Shown here piece after piece: positions 27,169 to 35,082 of a stretch of 43,905 nt of DNA. The first letter of the stretch is position 1. The number at the start of each line of letters is the position of its first letter. The notes under the pieces were generated by a model that saw only the letters and a list, made by a program, of their open reading frames with translations, did not search any database and was not told the DNA's origin. The stretch spans positions 1 through 43,905 of the forward strand of contig PXYW01000017.1 of assembly GCA_003023695.1 (NCBI GenBank), written 5' to 3'. The position numbers and the translations under genes are program-made. This DNA comes from Sulfobacillus benefaciens. GTDB lineage: Bacteria; Bacillota; Sulfobacillia; Sulfobacillales; Sulfobacillaceae.

Positions 27169-27396
27169 ATGGACCGGAGAACACGGTTAGCTGGCATTGA
27201 TTTTGCGCTGAAACGGGATGAAGAAGGCATTCATCTGTCGATTAAAACCGACCCAGAGCGCCGCCAAGCTCAAAAAGAAGTTTTTGATATGCTGGACCAA
27301 GTACGTATTGCAGCTCGAAGAGCCGGAGTCTCCGATGCCGAATTAATGGCATATTGGGCCCGTAGTGGCCTTAAAGGATGGAGCAAGAGGCAATAA
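27169..27396 (+). CDS. Small protein of unknown function
   Basis: A 75-residue soluble, charged protein with a strong AAGGAGGGTGA ribosome binding site. It begins MDRRTRLAGIDFALKRDEEG and ends in a helical segment followed by GLKGWSKRQ. No motif or family is recognised. An extended -10 element (TG then TATAAG at 27138-27146) lies upstream. It is divergent from the tRNA operon and precedes the Spo0E-like gene, so a role in sporulation or motility control is possible but only by position. Confidence 0.75.
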   Translation: MDRRTRLAGIDFALKRDEEGIHLSIKTDPERRQAQKEVFDMLDQVRIAARRAGVSDAELMAYWARSGLKGWSKRQ

Positions 27397-27415
27397 TTGA
27401 CATTTTTTCCATTTA

Positions 27416-27444
27416 TTGATTTCATAAGCAATACATGTTAGAAT
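27416..27444 (+). promoter_or_regulatory. Promoter of the first Spo0E-like gene
   Basis: TTGATT (27416-27421), 17-base spacer and TAGAAT (27439-27444), about 30 bases before the ATG at 27473. A TTGACA at 27397-27402 with a weak TTTCAT at the right distance is an alternative. Confidence 0.5.
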
Positions 27445-27472
27445 CCATCCATTACGACGGGAGGGACAAGAC

Positions 27473-27676
27473 ATGGCTATTGGAGCAATATTAAGTCATG
27501 CAGATTACACCCGAACAATGGATCAGATTCGTCGGTTGCAAGCTAAATTACACGATTTGGCACATCTAAAGGGGAACCTTCACCCAGAAGTCATTGCCGT
27601 CAGCCAGCAAATTGACGACTATATTGTGTCCATTCAGAGATACTGGCAATACACCCGAGACGGCCGCACCGGATAG
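27473..27676 (+). CDS. Spo0E-like aspartyl-phosphate phosphatase
   Basis: A 67-residue two-helix protein. The second helix carries the family signature SQQIDDYIVSIQRYW (family pattern S-Q-x-L-D-x-x-I/L), preceded by the H-P-E-V turn; the first helix is MDQIRRLQAKLHDLAHLKG. Such proteins dephosphorylate Spo0A-P and delay sporulation in Bacillus. GGGAGGGAC precedes the ATG. It faces a second Spo0E-like gene tail to tail, 3 bases apart. Confidence 0.8.
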   Translation: MAIGAILSHADYTRTMDQIRRLQAKLHDLAHLKGNLHPEVIAVSQQIDDYIVSIQRYWQYTRDGRTG

Positions 27677-27679
27677 TCC

Positions 27680-27880
27680 TTATGAACTGGTGTCGCTTTC
27701 GAGATTGGCGCCAGGTTTTCCTTTCTCCCATTCGATGTATTCGACTAATAGAGAGTCCAACTCTTGGCTGACTCGCAATAAGTCGGGATGGGACATCTGG
27801 TTGGTGACGGCATAAATCCTCTCCATTTCACACCGAAGTTCCCTTATCCTGTTTAAAATTCGGGCCATTCTCGCATCCAA
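27680..27880 (-). CDS. Second Spo0E-like aspartyl-phosphate phosphatase
   Basis: A 66-residue two-helix protein with the signature HPDLLRVSQELDSLLVEYIE, a better match to the family than the gene it converges with. The start is TTG 27880 with GGAGG 8 bases upstream; an internal ATG at 27868 lacks a site. The two paralogues differ too much to be a recent duplication. Target (Spo0A or another response regulator) is not known. Confidence 0.8.
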   Translation of the reverse strand: MDARMARILNRIRELRCEMERIYAVTNQMSHPDLLRVSQELDSLLVEYIEWEKGKPGANLESDTSS

Positions 27881-28022
27881 TCACTTCGCCTCCAGATACC
27901 TTTTTGGTGATTCGCTTCTCAACGTCATAGTTCCTGCCAAATTTATCTTCCTCATCTACAAAATTTGCCTATATTCCCCCTATTGTTTCCTGTTTCAACA
28001 AACCACAGAGTACAATAAATCC

Positions 28023-28409
28023 ATGCAACCGGTAAAAATTAAGCCTCGGACGACTATAAGGGCTGAACGCTTTACCACCAGTGTCGTTGGCAAGTCGACG
28101 GTATCCCAACCAGCGTGGGAACCTTTAAGAGCAGCCGAAGCCCATCTCGTAAAGTCGACGACGTTGGATGCACTGGATCATTACGTATCGGCAGTACGTG
28201 ATATGCTGTCTAAGGCACTCACCAAACAGGCCGCCGAGGTCAGCCTTTATATGTCTCCTCGTGGTCGATTCCGACAAATGGTATTTGTACGTCAGCTTAA
28301 CGAGGAACTGGCCATCTTGCATCGAGAGGTTCGTGATGGGCGCCCAGGGTCTGATCTTATGAAACGTCTCGATGCGATCCGAGGAATACTGGTGGATTTA
28401 TGGCTATAA
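28023..28409 (+). CDS. YaaR/DUF327 family protein
   Basis: A 128-residue protein with the DUF327 pattern: DALDHYVSAVRDMLSKAL, then RFRQMVFVRQLNEELAILHR and the closing DAIRGILVDLWL. The family is common next to flagellar genes in Firmicutes, function unknown. The ATG has no ribosome binding site; TACAAT ends only 6 bases upstream (28011-28016), so the message could be leaderless, but no good -35 exists at 17 bases. Its stop lies 13 bases before flgN. Confidence 0.75.
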   Translation: MQPVKIKPRTTIRAERFTTSVVGKSTVSQPAWEPLRAAEAHLVKSTTLDALDHYVSAVRDMLSKALTKQAAEVSLYMSPRGRFRQMVFVRQLNEELAILHREVRDGRPGSDLMKRLDAIRGILVDLWL

Positions 28410-28422
28410 GGCGGGAACGTAC

Positions 28423-28752
28423 GTGGCAGACTATAATACGGTAAAACAAAATATTGATCTCCTCCGGGATCTCACCGAAAAGAAAATTAACGCGGTATTG
28501 CTGAGACAACCCAAGGAGTTAATGCAACTGCTTCAAGAGGAACTCGATCCCTTGCGTACACTGAATAGCACGATGGTAGAAATTTGGAGTTTCTCTCCGT
28601 CGGAAAAAGAGACCATCGCCTATACCTGCCAATTGTGGGCTGAGCGTACCCAGTATCTTGGGGAACTGTTGCAAACTCAGTTAGGGTATTTAGACTTCAT
28701 GCGCACCTTACTGGGAATCGACACAACGTCTACCATCAATTTAGGCTTGTAA
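28423..28752 (+). CDS. flgN: FlgN-like flagellar export chaperone
   Basis: A 109-residue, mostly helical protein (VADYNTVKQNIDLLRDLTEK at the start, LRQPKELMQLLQEELDPL in the middle) with the size and layout of FlgN, the cytoplasmic chaperone of hook-associated proteins FlgK and FlgL. GTG 28423 with AGGCGGG is chosen; an earlier in-frame ATG (28372) lies within the previous gene. Position directly before flgK supports the call, since sequence similarity in this family is weak. Confidence 0.75.
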   Translation: MADYNTVKQNIDLLRDLTEKKINAVLLRQPKELMQLLQEELDPLRTLNSTMVEIWSFSPSEKETIAYTCQLWAERTQYLGELLQTQLGYLDFMRTLLGIDTTSTINLGL

Positions 28753-28792
28753 TTTGTAGACACAATGGGGGAACTAAGGGGGACGTGATTGT

Positions 28793-30160
28793 ATGAGTTT
28801 TATGATGCTCAATATCGCGGCAAGGGCTTTAGCTGCCCAACAGCTGGCCTTGGATGTGACGGGCAATAATATGGCCAATGCGACCACCCCTGGCTATCAG
28901 GCGGAAACGGCCAACTTAACCGAAGCCCCGCCACAACCGATTGTTGCGTTGCAAAATTCGGAACTCGGCACGGGCGTAGTGGTCTCTTCCATTAGTCGGG
29001 CCAGTAATCCTTTTCTCTCGCGCAGCGTGCGCACTCAGTTAGGAAACCAAGGATATTGGTCGTCGATCAATCAAGCTCTCTCCCAAATTCAGTCATTGTT
29101 TCAGGAACCGTCACCCAGTGGCCTGCAAGAAGGTCTCAACCAGTTCTTTGCTAGTTGGCAAACCCTATCTAATGATCCGGAAAACCAGGCGTCCCAAGAA
29201 CAAGTCATCGAGCAGGGCAAGAACATCGCGAGCCAATTCAACACCATGGCCACTTCCATTACCGGAGAAATGCAGAACTTAGCCCACACAGCCCAAAATC
29301 AGATTAGCCAAATTAATACGTTAAGCCAACAGATCGCCCAACTCAATACCCAAATTGCCTCCGTGACCAGCAGCGGCGGCACCGCCAACGATCTCCTGGA
29401 CCAACGGGGGCAGTTGCTAGACAATTTGTCTGCGTTAACCAATGTGAGCTACACGGTGTCGGCGAACCAAGAAGTCAACGTCTATTTGGGTTCGAATGCT
29501 TTGGTGGTCAACGGCGATAGCTATTCGCTGGCACTCACCCAAGCCACTCAAGCCCCTGTCAATTACCCTACCAACGCCCCCTTGCCCTATGCCGTCACCT
29601 GGCTGGGATCACCCACGGCACCTGGAGTTCCGTTAACCGGTCTGACTAGCGGACAATTGTTGGGCACTCTCAGCGTGCTCAATACCAGCCTTCCGTCCTA
29701 TCTGAACCAACTAAATACTCTGGCGTACACCTTCGCCAATGCGGTCAACAGCCAATCGCCTACGACATTTTTTACGCCGCTGACCAGTGCCGAACAATCC
29801 AGTGCCGCCACCATGCTGTCCGTGGTGTCCACGCTTACTCCGGGTTCCCTGGAAGATGCCACGAATCCCGGAAATGGCAGCGCAGCACTAGCGGTCTCCC
29901 AATTGGGCACCGTCATCGACCCGCAATATACTACCTTAGTGGGACAAGTGGGCGTCGATGGGCAAAATGCCCTCAATCAGTCTAACACCGCCAACACCAC
30001 CCTGACCTCGTTGCAAAATGCCTTGCAGTCTGCAACGGGTGTCGATCTGAACCAACAATCGGCCACATTGATTCAAGAACAGCAAAGTTACACAGCGGCG
30101 GCGACCATGGTGTCCGTGGAACAGAGCACCATGCAAAGCTTGCTGCAGGCGGTAGGCTAA
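28793..30160 (+). CDS. flgK: Flagellar hook-associated protein 1
   Basis: FlgK (455 residues) joins hook and filament. The N-terminus has the rod/hook signature ALAAQQLALDVTGNNMANAT and TPGYQAE; the C-terminal helix (QSATLIQEQQSYTAAATMVS) resembles the terminal D0 region of FlgK. The centre is rich in Ser, Thr, Asn and Gln, as in exported axial proteins. There is no signal peptide; export is through the flagellar type III system. AGGGGG lies ten bases before the ATG. First of the flgK-flgL-fliW-csrA set. Confidence 0.95.
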   Translation: MSFMMLNIAARALAAQQLALDVTGNNMANATTPGYQAETANLTEAPPQPIVALQNSELGTGVVVSSISRASNPFLSRSVRTQLGNQGYWSSINQALSQIQSLFQEPSPSGLQEGLNQFFASWQTLSNDPENQASQEQVIEQGKNIASQFNTMATSITGEMQNLAHTAQNQISQINTLSQQIAQLNTQIASVTSSGGTANDLLDQRGQLLDNLSALTNVSYTVSANQEVNVYLGSNALVVNGDSYSLALTQATQAPVNYPTNAPLPYAVTWLGSPTAPGVPLTGLTSGQLLGTLSVLNTSLPSYLNQLNTLAYTFANAVNSQSPTTFFTPLTSAEQSSAATMLSVVSTLTPGSLEDATNPGNGSAALAVSQLGTVIDPQYTTLVGQVGVDGQNALNQSNTANTTLTSLQNALQSATGVDLNQQSATLIQEQQSYTAAATMVSVEQSTMQSLLQAVG

Positions 30161-30182
30161 ATCCCTGAGGAGGACACGTGCC

Positions 30183-31139
30183 ATGCAAATTACTCCTATC
30201 GTGTTAATGAACACCCTGCTATCCAATGTGCAAAATCAAGAGCAGCAAATTGCGCAATTACAAGAAGAGGTGTCGACCGGGCAATCCTTTCAAGTCCCTG
30301 CGGACAACCCCTCCGCTGTGACCAACACGATGGCCCTGAACGATACCTTGTCGTCCGTCAATGCTTATTTAAACTCGGCAAGCTCGGCCGAGAGTCAATT
30401 AAACCAAACCAACGGTGTTTTACAAAGCATTATCCAGTTGACGCAAGGCGCGTATGCATTGTCAACGGAGGCTTCCAACAGCACGTTAAACAGCGCGGAT
30501 TTGACCGCCATGGCCGAAACCGTGAAATCCGATCTGGCCTCTTTAGGACAGCTCCTCAATACGCAATACCAAGGCGGATATTTGCTGGGTGGCACTAACA
30601 ACACCCAACCGCCCTTGCAAAACGTGTCGGGCACCTGGGAGTGGAATCCCGGGGCCAGCGGCAATCAAGGGCAAGTGGTGCAAATTGGGTCGGACCAATG
30701 GGTCACCGACAACATCACTGGGTGGGAGTTAACCAGTACCCCGAATGGTCCCACCTCCCCGACCCAAACCAGTCCCGTCAATGCCTTTCTCCAACTGTAC
30801 CAAGACCTGCAAGGACTTCAAACTGCATTGACGCCGAACAGTTCTGGACTTCCCAACATCGCCGCCATCCAACAATCGGAATCGCAGTTATCCGGTGATT
30901 TGACCACGATGACGACATTGCAAAGCATTGTGGGGGCGCGGTTGCAGCGGGTGCAAAATGCTCAAAGTGCGCTCAATACCTTGTCGGTGAATCTCAACCA
31001 AAGCATTGCCCAATACTCGTCGGCCAATATGGCATCGGTCACCGTACAATTAGCGCAAGAAGAGCAAGCCTATCAAGCAACCCTGCAGAGCGGCGCGCAA
31101 ATTTTGCCACTATCCCTGCTGAACTTCATTAAGCCTTAA
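30183..31139 (+). CDS. flgL: Flagellar hook-associated protein 3
   Basis: FlgL (318 residues) is the second hook-filament junction protein and resembles flagellin. The N-terminal coiled coil (IAQLQEEVSTGQSFQVPADN) carries the SGQ..S-P-x-D-N pattern, and the C-terminal helix (SVTVQLAQEEQAYQATLQSG) is typical. GAGGAGG precedes the ATG. It starts 22 bases after flgK. Confidence 0.95.
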   Translation: MQITPIVLMNTLLSNVQNQEQQIAQLQEEVSTGQSFQVPADNPSAVTNTMALNDTLSSVNAYLNSASSAESQLNQTNGVLQSIIQLTQGAYALSTEASNSTLNSADLTAMAETVKSDLASLGQLLNTQYQGGYLLGGTNNTQPPLQNVSGTWEWNPGASGNQGQVVQIGSDQWVTDNITGWELTSTPNGPTSPTQTSPVNAFLQLYQDLQGLQTALTPNSSGLPNIAAIQQSESQLSGDLTTMTTLQSIVGARLQRVQNAQSALNTLSVNLNQSIAQYSSANMASVTVQLAQEEQAYQATLQSGAQILPLSLLNFIKP

Positions 31140-31164
31140 GGACTTGGAAAGATGGGTGAAGGCT

Positions 31165-31590
31165 ATGATTGTAGAAACGCGGTTTCACGGGCCACTGACG
31201 GTGCGCCCGGAAGACATCATTACATTGGATTATGAGATTCTGGGATTTCCCGACCAACGCCAGTTTCTCTTGTTGCCCCATCGGGTTGATAGTCCATTTC
31301 TCTATTTCCAGTCGATAACAAATGCCTCGCTGGCCTTTGTGGTGATCGATCCGTTGCTGGTCATGCCAGATTATCGGCTTCCCTTAGAAGAGTTGCCTGA
31401 TCTGGGCGATCCCTCTCTGTGGGCCATTTTATGCTTGTGCTCGATAGGCCGAGGCACTCCCGCCACGGTCAATTTGCGCAGTCCCTTAATCATCAATCGG
31501 GAGACGCGCCGCGGAGGGCAATTTGTGCTATCCTTGCCCTATTCGCATCAACACCCCTTATTCAAGGAAGTGACCCATGCTCGTACTTAG
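31165..31590 (+). CDS. fliW: Flagellar assembly factor FliW
   Basis: A 141-residue protein that binds CsrA and flagellin, so that flagellin translation is matched to secretion. It begins MIVETRFHGPLTV, and EILGFPDQRQFLLLP, SPFLYFQSITNASLAFVV and VNLRSPLIINRETRRGGQ are family blocks. ATG 31165 is chosen with GGTGAAGG upstream; a TTG at 31144 is possible. The end overlaps csrA by 14 bases, which couples partner synthesis. Confidence 0.93.
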   Translation: MIVETRFHGPLTVRPEDIITLDYEILGFPDQRQFLLLPHRVDSPFLYFQSITNASLAFVVIDPLLVMPDYRLPLEELPDLGDPSLWAILCLCSIGRGTPATVNLRSPLIINRETRRGGQFVLSLPYSHQHPLFKEVTHART

Positions 31591-31840
31591 TCGAAAAACC
31601 AATGAGGCCTTAGTGATTCAGGACGGCGAAATCCGGATCGTAGTACTTTCGGTTCAGGGCGATCAAGTGAAGCTGGGGATAGATGCTCCCCGGCACATTG
31701 CCGTGATGCGGGAAGAAATATTTTTGGCTACTCACGAAAACCAAAAGGCTGCTGACTCCTTATCTCCCGATGACTTATCGTCTTTCACTCCTCCGGCGGA
31801 ACTGCCCCCATCTCCTCGGCCGAAACCAAAATCTCGGTGA
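31577..31840 (+). CDS. csrA: Carbon storage regulator, RNA-binding protein
   Basis: An 87-residue CsrA: MLVLSRKTNEALVI (start), EIRIVVLSVQGDQVKLGIDAP and HIAVMREEI. It represses translation of flagellin mRNA by binding GGA motifs and is released by FliW. The tail after residue 55 is Pro/Ser/Lys-rich and its coding sequence overlaps the 3' end of fliN on the other strand (31785-31840). AAGGAAGTG precedes the ATG. Confidence 0.95.
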   Translation: MLVLSRKTNEALVIQDGEIRIVVLSVQGDQVKLGIDAPRHIAVMREEIFLATHENQKAADSLSPDDLSSFTPPAELPPSPRPKPKSR

Positions 31841-32207
31841 TTTTTACACCAAACTGCTCACCGACAATGACCACATCCCCGCGTGCCACCAGTCGGCCAT
31901 TGAGATAAATGTCCACGGGTTCCCCATACGCTTTATCCAGTTCCACCACAGATCCCGGAGCAATTTCTAGGACATCCTTAATCGACACTTCGGTACTGCC
32001 TAAAATGGCCTCTACCGTCATCGGCACATCATAAAGAAAGTTGACTGAGTTATGTGCTTCGGATATCGCCGTGTCCCGATCCAATTCTGCAAATTCGACT
32101 CTTTTTGCCTCAACCAAGTCTTCATTGCTGGTTCCTTCTGGGGTGGCATTGTCCCCCATTAACGCCTGGATTTCTTCTGCCGTCAAATGTGTCGCTTTTT
32201 TAGCCAT
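31785..32207 (-). CDS. fliN: Flagellar motor switch protein FliN with CheY-binding-like N-terminal peptide
   Basis: A 140-residue protein. The C-terminal SpoA domain (VPMTVEAILGSTEVSIKDVL, PGSVVELDKAYGEPVDIYLN, ARGDVVIVGEQFGVKITEI) is a full FliN domain of the motor C-ring. The N-terminus has LTAEEIQALMGD, which resembles the EIDALL peptide normally at the FliM or FliY N-terminus. ATG 32207 overlaps the fliM stop by 8 bases and follows GAGGGAG. Its last codons overlap csrA on the opposite strand. No CheC-like domain, so not FliY. Confidence 0.93.
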   Translation of the reverse strand: MAKKATHLTAEEIQALMGDNATPEGTSNEDLVEAKRVEFAELDRDTAISEAHNSVNFLYDVPMTVEAILGSTEVSIKDVLEIAPGSVVELDKAYGEPVDIYLNGRLVARGDVVIVGEQFGVKITEILVSAEEMGAVPPEE

Positions 32208-33111
32208 CGACTTCTCCCTCCAGTTTGCCCACTACTCTCACTGCCAGGTGTCCCCCTGTTTTCCCCGCCACGCATTGAAACTTGTCGGCATTAGATAAGG
32301 ACAACGTCATAGGCTGATCATAACGATTCTTAAATACTATCGCATCTCCAACCTTTAGTTGGCTGAATTCTCCCAATGTGATTTCAGTACGGCCCAATAT
32401 GACCCGAGCAGAGATAGACGCCCGCGCCACATGACGCATCATCTCTTTTTGCTTGGGATGCACCATCTCTGCACCATCATCCCGGCCCCAGCCGTGTCGG
32501 CTCACCGCGACCGCAAATGGCTGAATACTCGTATACGGCCATACCCAAATCAGATGTCCGCGATGTCCATCTATCACCATCTGTTGGCGCAATACCATCA
32601 CCAGATCGTTCTCCCCGGCAATTTGCGCAAAGGCAGGGCTATACTCCACACTTTCCACCCGAGGCTCAAAATTAACCATGGTCCCCCAGCTTTGGCGCAT
32701 CAACTCCAAAAGGCGGTCCATCACACGGCGAAATATGGTCTGTTCGATTTCTGTGAGCTCGCGCCCCGGGTACTTCCCCAGCCCCGGTCCCCCTAAAGCG
32801 CGGTCAATAATCGCTAGAGCCAACACTGGATCGCATTCCACCAAGGCACTGCCCGGATAGGGGTTAAGGGTATACACGGTCAGCACAGTGGGCGTCTTTA
32901 CATTATCCGCATATCGCTCGTAAGGCATCTGATCGGTAGCCAGATGCTGCACTTGCACCGGGGTGCGCAGATAACTAGATAAAAAATTGGACGCCACCCG
33001 TAAATACGATTCGGTAATCAAGGTAATCGCATCCAACTGCAACCGACTTAATTGGTGTGGCCGTTGAAAATCGTAGGGCCGCACTTCGCCCATATCCCGT
33101 ACTAGTCCCAT
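32200..33111 (-). CDS. fliM: Flagellar motor switch protein FliM lacking the N-terminal CheY peptide
   Basis: A 303-residue C-ring protein with the middle CheC-like domain (VRPYDFQRPHQLSRLQLDAI, VLTVYTLNPYPGSALVECDP, DRALGGPG) and a C-terminal SpoA domain (LGRTEITLGEFSQLKVGDAI). It starts almost at VRPYDF; the usual LSQDEIDALL segment is missing. In the same frame a TGA lies 18 bases upstream of the ATG, so the gene cannot be extended. GGAAGAGGG precedes the start. Confidence 0.93.
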   Translation of the reverse strand: MGLVRDMGEVRPYDFQRPHQLSRLQLDAITLITESYLRVASNFLSSYLRTPVQVQHLATDQMPYERYADNVKTPTVLTVYTLNPYPGSALVECDPVLALAIIDRALGGPGLGKYPGRELTEIEQTIFRRVMDRLLELMRQSWGTMVNFEPRVESVEYSPAFAQIAGENDLVMVLRQQMVIDGHRGHLIWVWPYTSIQPFAVAVSRHGWGRDDGAEMVHPKQKEMMRHVARASISARVILGRTEITLGEFSQLKVGDAIVFKNRYDQPMTLSLSNADKFQCVAGKTGGHLAVRVVGKLEGEVDG

Positions 33112-33185
33112 TGCAACCCTCTTCCTTCAGCAATTCTTGGCCTAACATATTTCGATGCTCTCTTACGCAAATCCTGCTCCATCAT
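33102..33185 (-). CDS. Possible 27-residue small ORF between fliL and fliM
   Basis: ATG 33185 overlaps the fliL stop as ATGA; the frame encodes MMEQDLRKRASKYVRPRIAE and seven more residues, ending in TAG inside fliM. It is very basic. There is no independent ribosome binding site, so it would rely on coupling. It may be chance. Confidence 0.2.
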   Translation of the reverse strand: MMEQDLRKRASKYVRPRIAEGRGLQWD

Positions 33186-33658
33186 TGGGTCATTAACGAT
33201 GGAAAGTATACCTGGCCAATGGTTCCGGGTCCAAAAATCCCTTCTAAAATCTCTTTGATTTCCGCCTTAAATGTGGCAAGCCCGCCAGAGCTGGTCAGTT
33301 GGCCATATGATGTACTGCGCGCTAAATTTATCATCGCATTGCGAATTTTGGCATCTAAATTGGCGGATCCGGTGCCAGTTCCGCCACTGGCTGCCGTCGC
33401 GCTGCCGCCTTGGGCCAGCAATGCTTGGGGTGCAACTGAAAACTCCAATTCAAAAGAGATGTAATGATTGGGAACCGAAAGATTGCTTTCAATATCTGAC
33501 TCGGTAACGGACACCGCCGTCTTTGGGTTAAAAGGCAATGATTCTACTACCGGAGCTGGTGCCTTCGACAACAAGGAAGGTTCCAAAAAGATGATGCCGC
33601 CAGCACCCATGGCTAATCCCAACACTAAAACCAACACATACCCCAGAATCTTTTTCAC
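33182..33658 (-). CDS. fliL: Flagellar basal body-associated protein FliL
   Basis: A 158-residue stator-associated inner membrane protein. One N-terminal membrane span (ILGYVLVLVLGLAMGAGGII), a Pro/Ala linker, then the periplasmic domain with ISFELEFSVAP and the C-terminal FGPGTIGQVYFPSLMTQ block. GTG start with AGGGGG upstream. The insert ATAASGGTGTGS is an unusual low-complexity loop. Divergent from the lytic transglycosylase. Confidence 0.85.
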   Translation of the reverse strand: MKKILGYVLVLVLGLAMGAGGIIFLEPSLLSKAPAPVVESLPFNPKTAVSVTESDIESNLSVPNHYISFELEFSVAPQALLAQGGSATAASGGTGTGSANLDAKIRNAMINLARSTSYGQLTSSGGLATFKAEIKEILEGIFGPGTIGQVYFPSLMTQ

Positions 33659-33742
33659 CGAAAAACCCCCTGAAATCTCCGCCTTATTTTTTGCATTCTG
33701 CCTCGTTTCCCTTGCACACTAGGAAGAAAGGAGGACCTTGTA

Positions 33743-34279
33743 ATGGAACCCTATTTACTTTGGGCATTGGAAACATTGTTATTGGACTGGGAGACTCCTG
33801 CTGTTGCCACGGGGTTTTCTGATATGCTGGCCACTTCGGTGCCTGCCACAACCTCTTTCAACCCGCCCACAAATTCCGACAACGCCTCCGTAACGCAATC
33901 CATTGCCACTGCTGCCCAAAATACCGGTTTGTCCGCCAACCTGCTCCGAGCGGTGGCTACTGTAGAATCAGACCTCAACCCCAATGCCATTAGTTCCGCT
34001 GGTGCCATCGGCGTGATGCAGTTAATGCCCCAAACCGCCGCCAGCCTGGGCGTCAACCCTGACAACGTTCAGCAAAACATTGAAGGTGGTGCCGAGTATT
34101 TACAAAGTTTGCTAACCACTTTTCACGGAAATCTGCCCCTGGCCTTAGCCGCCTACAATGCGGGCCCTGGAGCGGTAGAGCAATATGGCGGCATTCCTCC
34201 GTTTACCCAGACGCAACAGTATGTGCAAAAGGTTCTGGCAGTCTACCAGCAACTTAATGCCACCCCGCCTACGCTTTAA
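33743..34279 (+). CDS. Lytic transglycosylase (SLT domain) in the flagellar cluster
   Basis: A 178-residue protein with a C-terminal SLT lysozyme-like domain: catalytic Glu75 in RAVATVESDLNP, then SAGAIGVMQLMPQTAASLG and LALAAYNAGPGAVEQYGGIP. The first 50 residues are Thr/Ser-rich with no clear signal peptide, as if exported by the flagellar system like FlgJ. AAAGGAGG precedes the ATG. It is the only plus-strand gene in this stretch, its end overlapping the next gene by 4 bases. Probably opens peptidoglycan for rod passage. Confidence 0.88.
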   Translation: MEPYLLWALETLLLDWETPAVATGFSDMLATSVPATTSFNPPTNSDNASVTQSIATAAQNTGLSANLLRAVATVESDLNPNAISSAGAIGVMQLMPQTAASLGVNPDNVQQNIEGGAEYLQSLLTTFHGNLPLALAAYNAGPGAVEQYGGIPPFTQTQQYVQKVLAVYQQLNATPPTL

Positions 34280-35052
34280 ACCTGAATATTAGTGGTGGCC
34301 TTGGCCACCGTTTCTCCCACCGAGACCACTCGGGCATTGAGGCCATATAAGGTTTCCGCCTGCACTAAATTCACTAGGCTATCCGTCATGTTAGTGCTGG
34401 ATTGATTAAGAGCTCCACTAACCAAGGTCCCTGCATTGGTCGTCCCGGGATTGACCAGGGAAGCTGCTCCTGAAGCTTTGGACAACGTAAACAAAGTATT
34501 GCCTATAGCCAACATCCCTTGCGGATTGGGAACCAAGGCCAACTGTATTTGTCCTGCTTTGACAGGTGTACCGCCTGGCCGACTAACCATCACGGCTCCG
34601 TTGGATTCTATGGTATAGCTGTCACCCACGGGAATATTTATTGGCGGGTATAGCCTGGCACCAGTTGGCAGCACCAACTCCCCATTGGCATCCAGCGTAA
34701 AGTTTCCCGCCCGGGTATACGCTAGTTGACCGCCCGGCAGAGAAACCGCAAAAAACCCATTGCCATCAATGGCCAGATTGCTGGCAATATTGCTAGAGAC
34801 TATGCCTTGGTTAAATTCCGGGACGTCACTGGCCATGGTTGCCCCAGACACCAAATTCAGCGGAGAAGCCAATACCTGGTTTGCCAAAGTCACATTGGCA
34901 GCCCGCACGGGGGTACTCGCCATGCTGCCCGTTGTTACAACCTCCTCGCCATAGCCTGGGGTATTGGCGTTGGCAATGTTACTGCTTACCGCATTTAACA
35001 CTTGACTTTGCACGTTTAACCCATTGGCTCCAATATTCATTACTGTAAACAC
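34276..35052 (-). CDS. Flagellar rod protein, FlgG/FlhP type
   Basis: A 258-residue rod protein with the axial signature GLNVQSQVLNAVSSNIANAN and TPGYGEEVV. NLAIDGNGFFAVSLPGGQLA and YTRAGNFTLDANGEL are the core FlgG blocks, and the C-terminus SLVNLVQAETLYGLNARVVS is the terminal helix. GTG 35052 with AAGGAGG six bases away is the start. It follows a similar gene at 35083-35817; together they resemble the flhO-flhP pair of Bacillus. Confidence 0.85.
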   Translation of the reverse strand: MFTVMNIGANGLNVQSQVLNAVSSNIANANTPGYGEEVVTTGSMASTPVRAANVTLANQVLASPLNLVSGATMASDVPEFNQGIVSSNIASNLAIDGNGFFAVSLPGGQLAYTRAGNFTLDANGELVLPTGARLYPPINIPVGDSYTIESNGAVMVSRPGGTPVKAGQIQLALVPNPQGMLAIGNTLFTLSKASGAASLVNPGTTNAGTLVSGALNQSSTNMTDSLVNLVQAETLYGLNARVVSVGETVAKATTNIQV

Positions 35053-35082
35053 AAAGGTCCTCCTTTCCGGCCCAAAGACACC

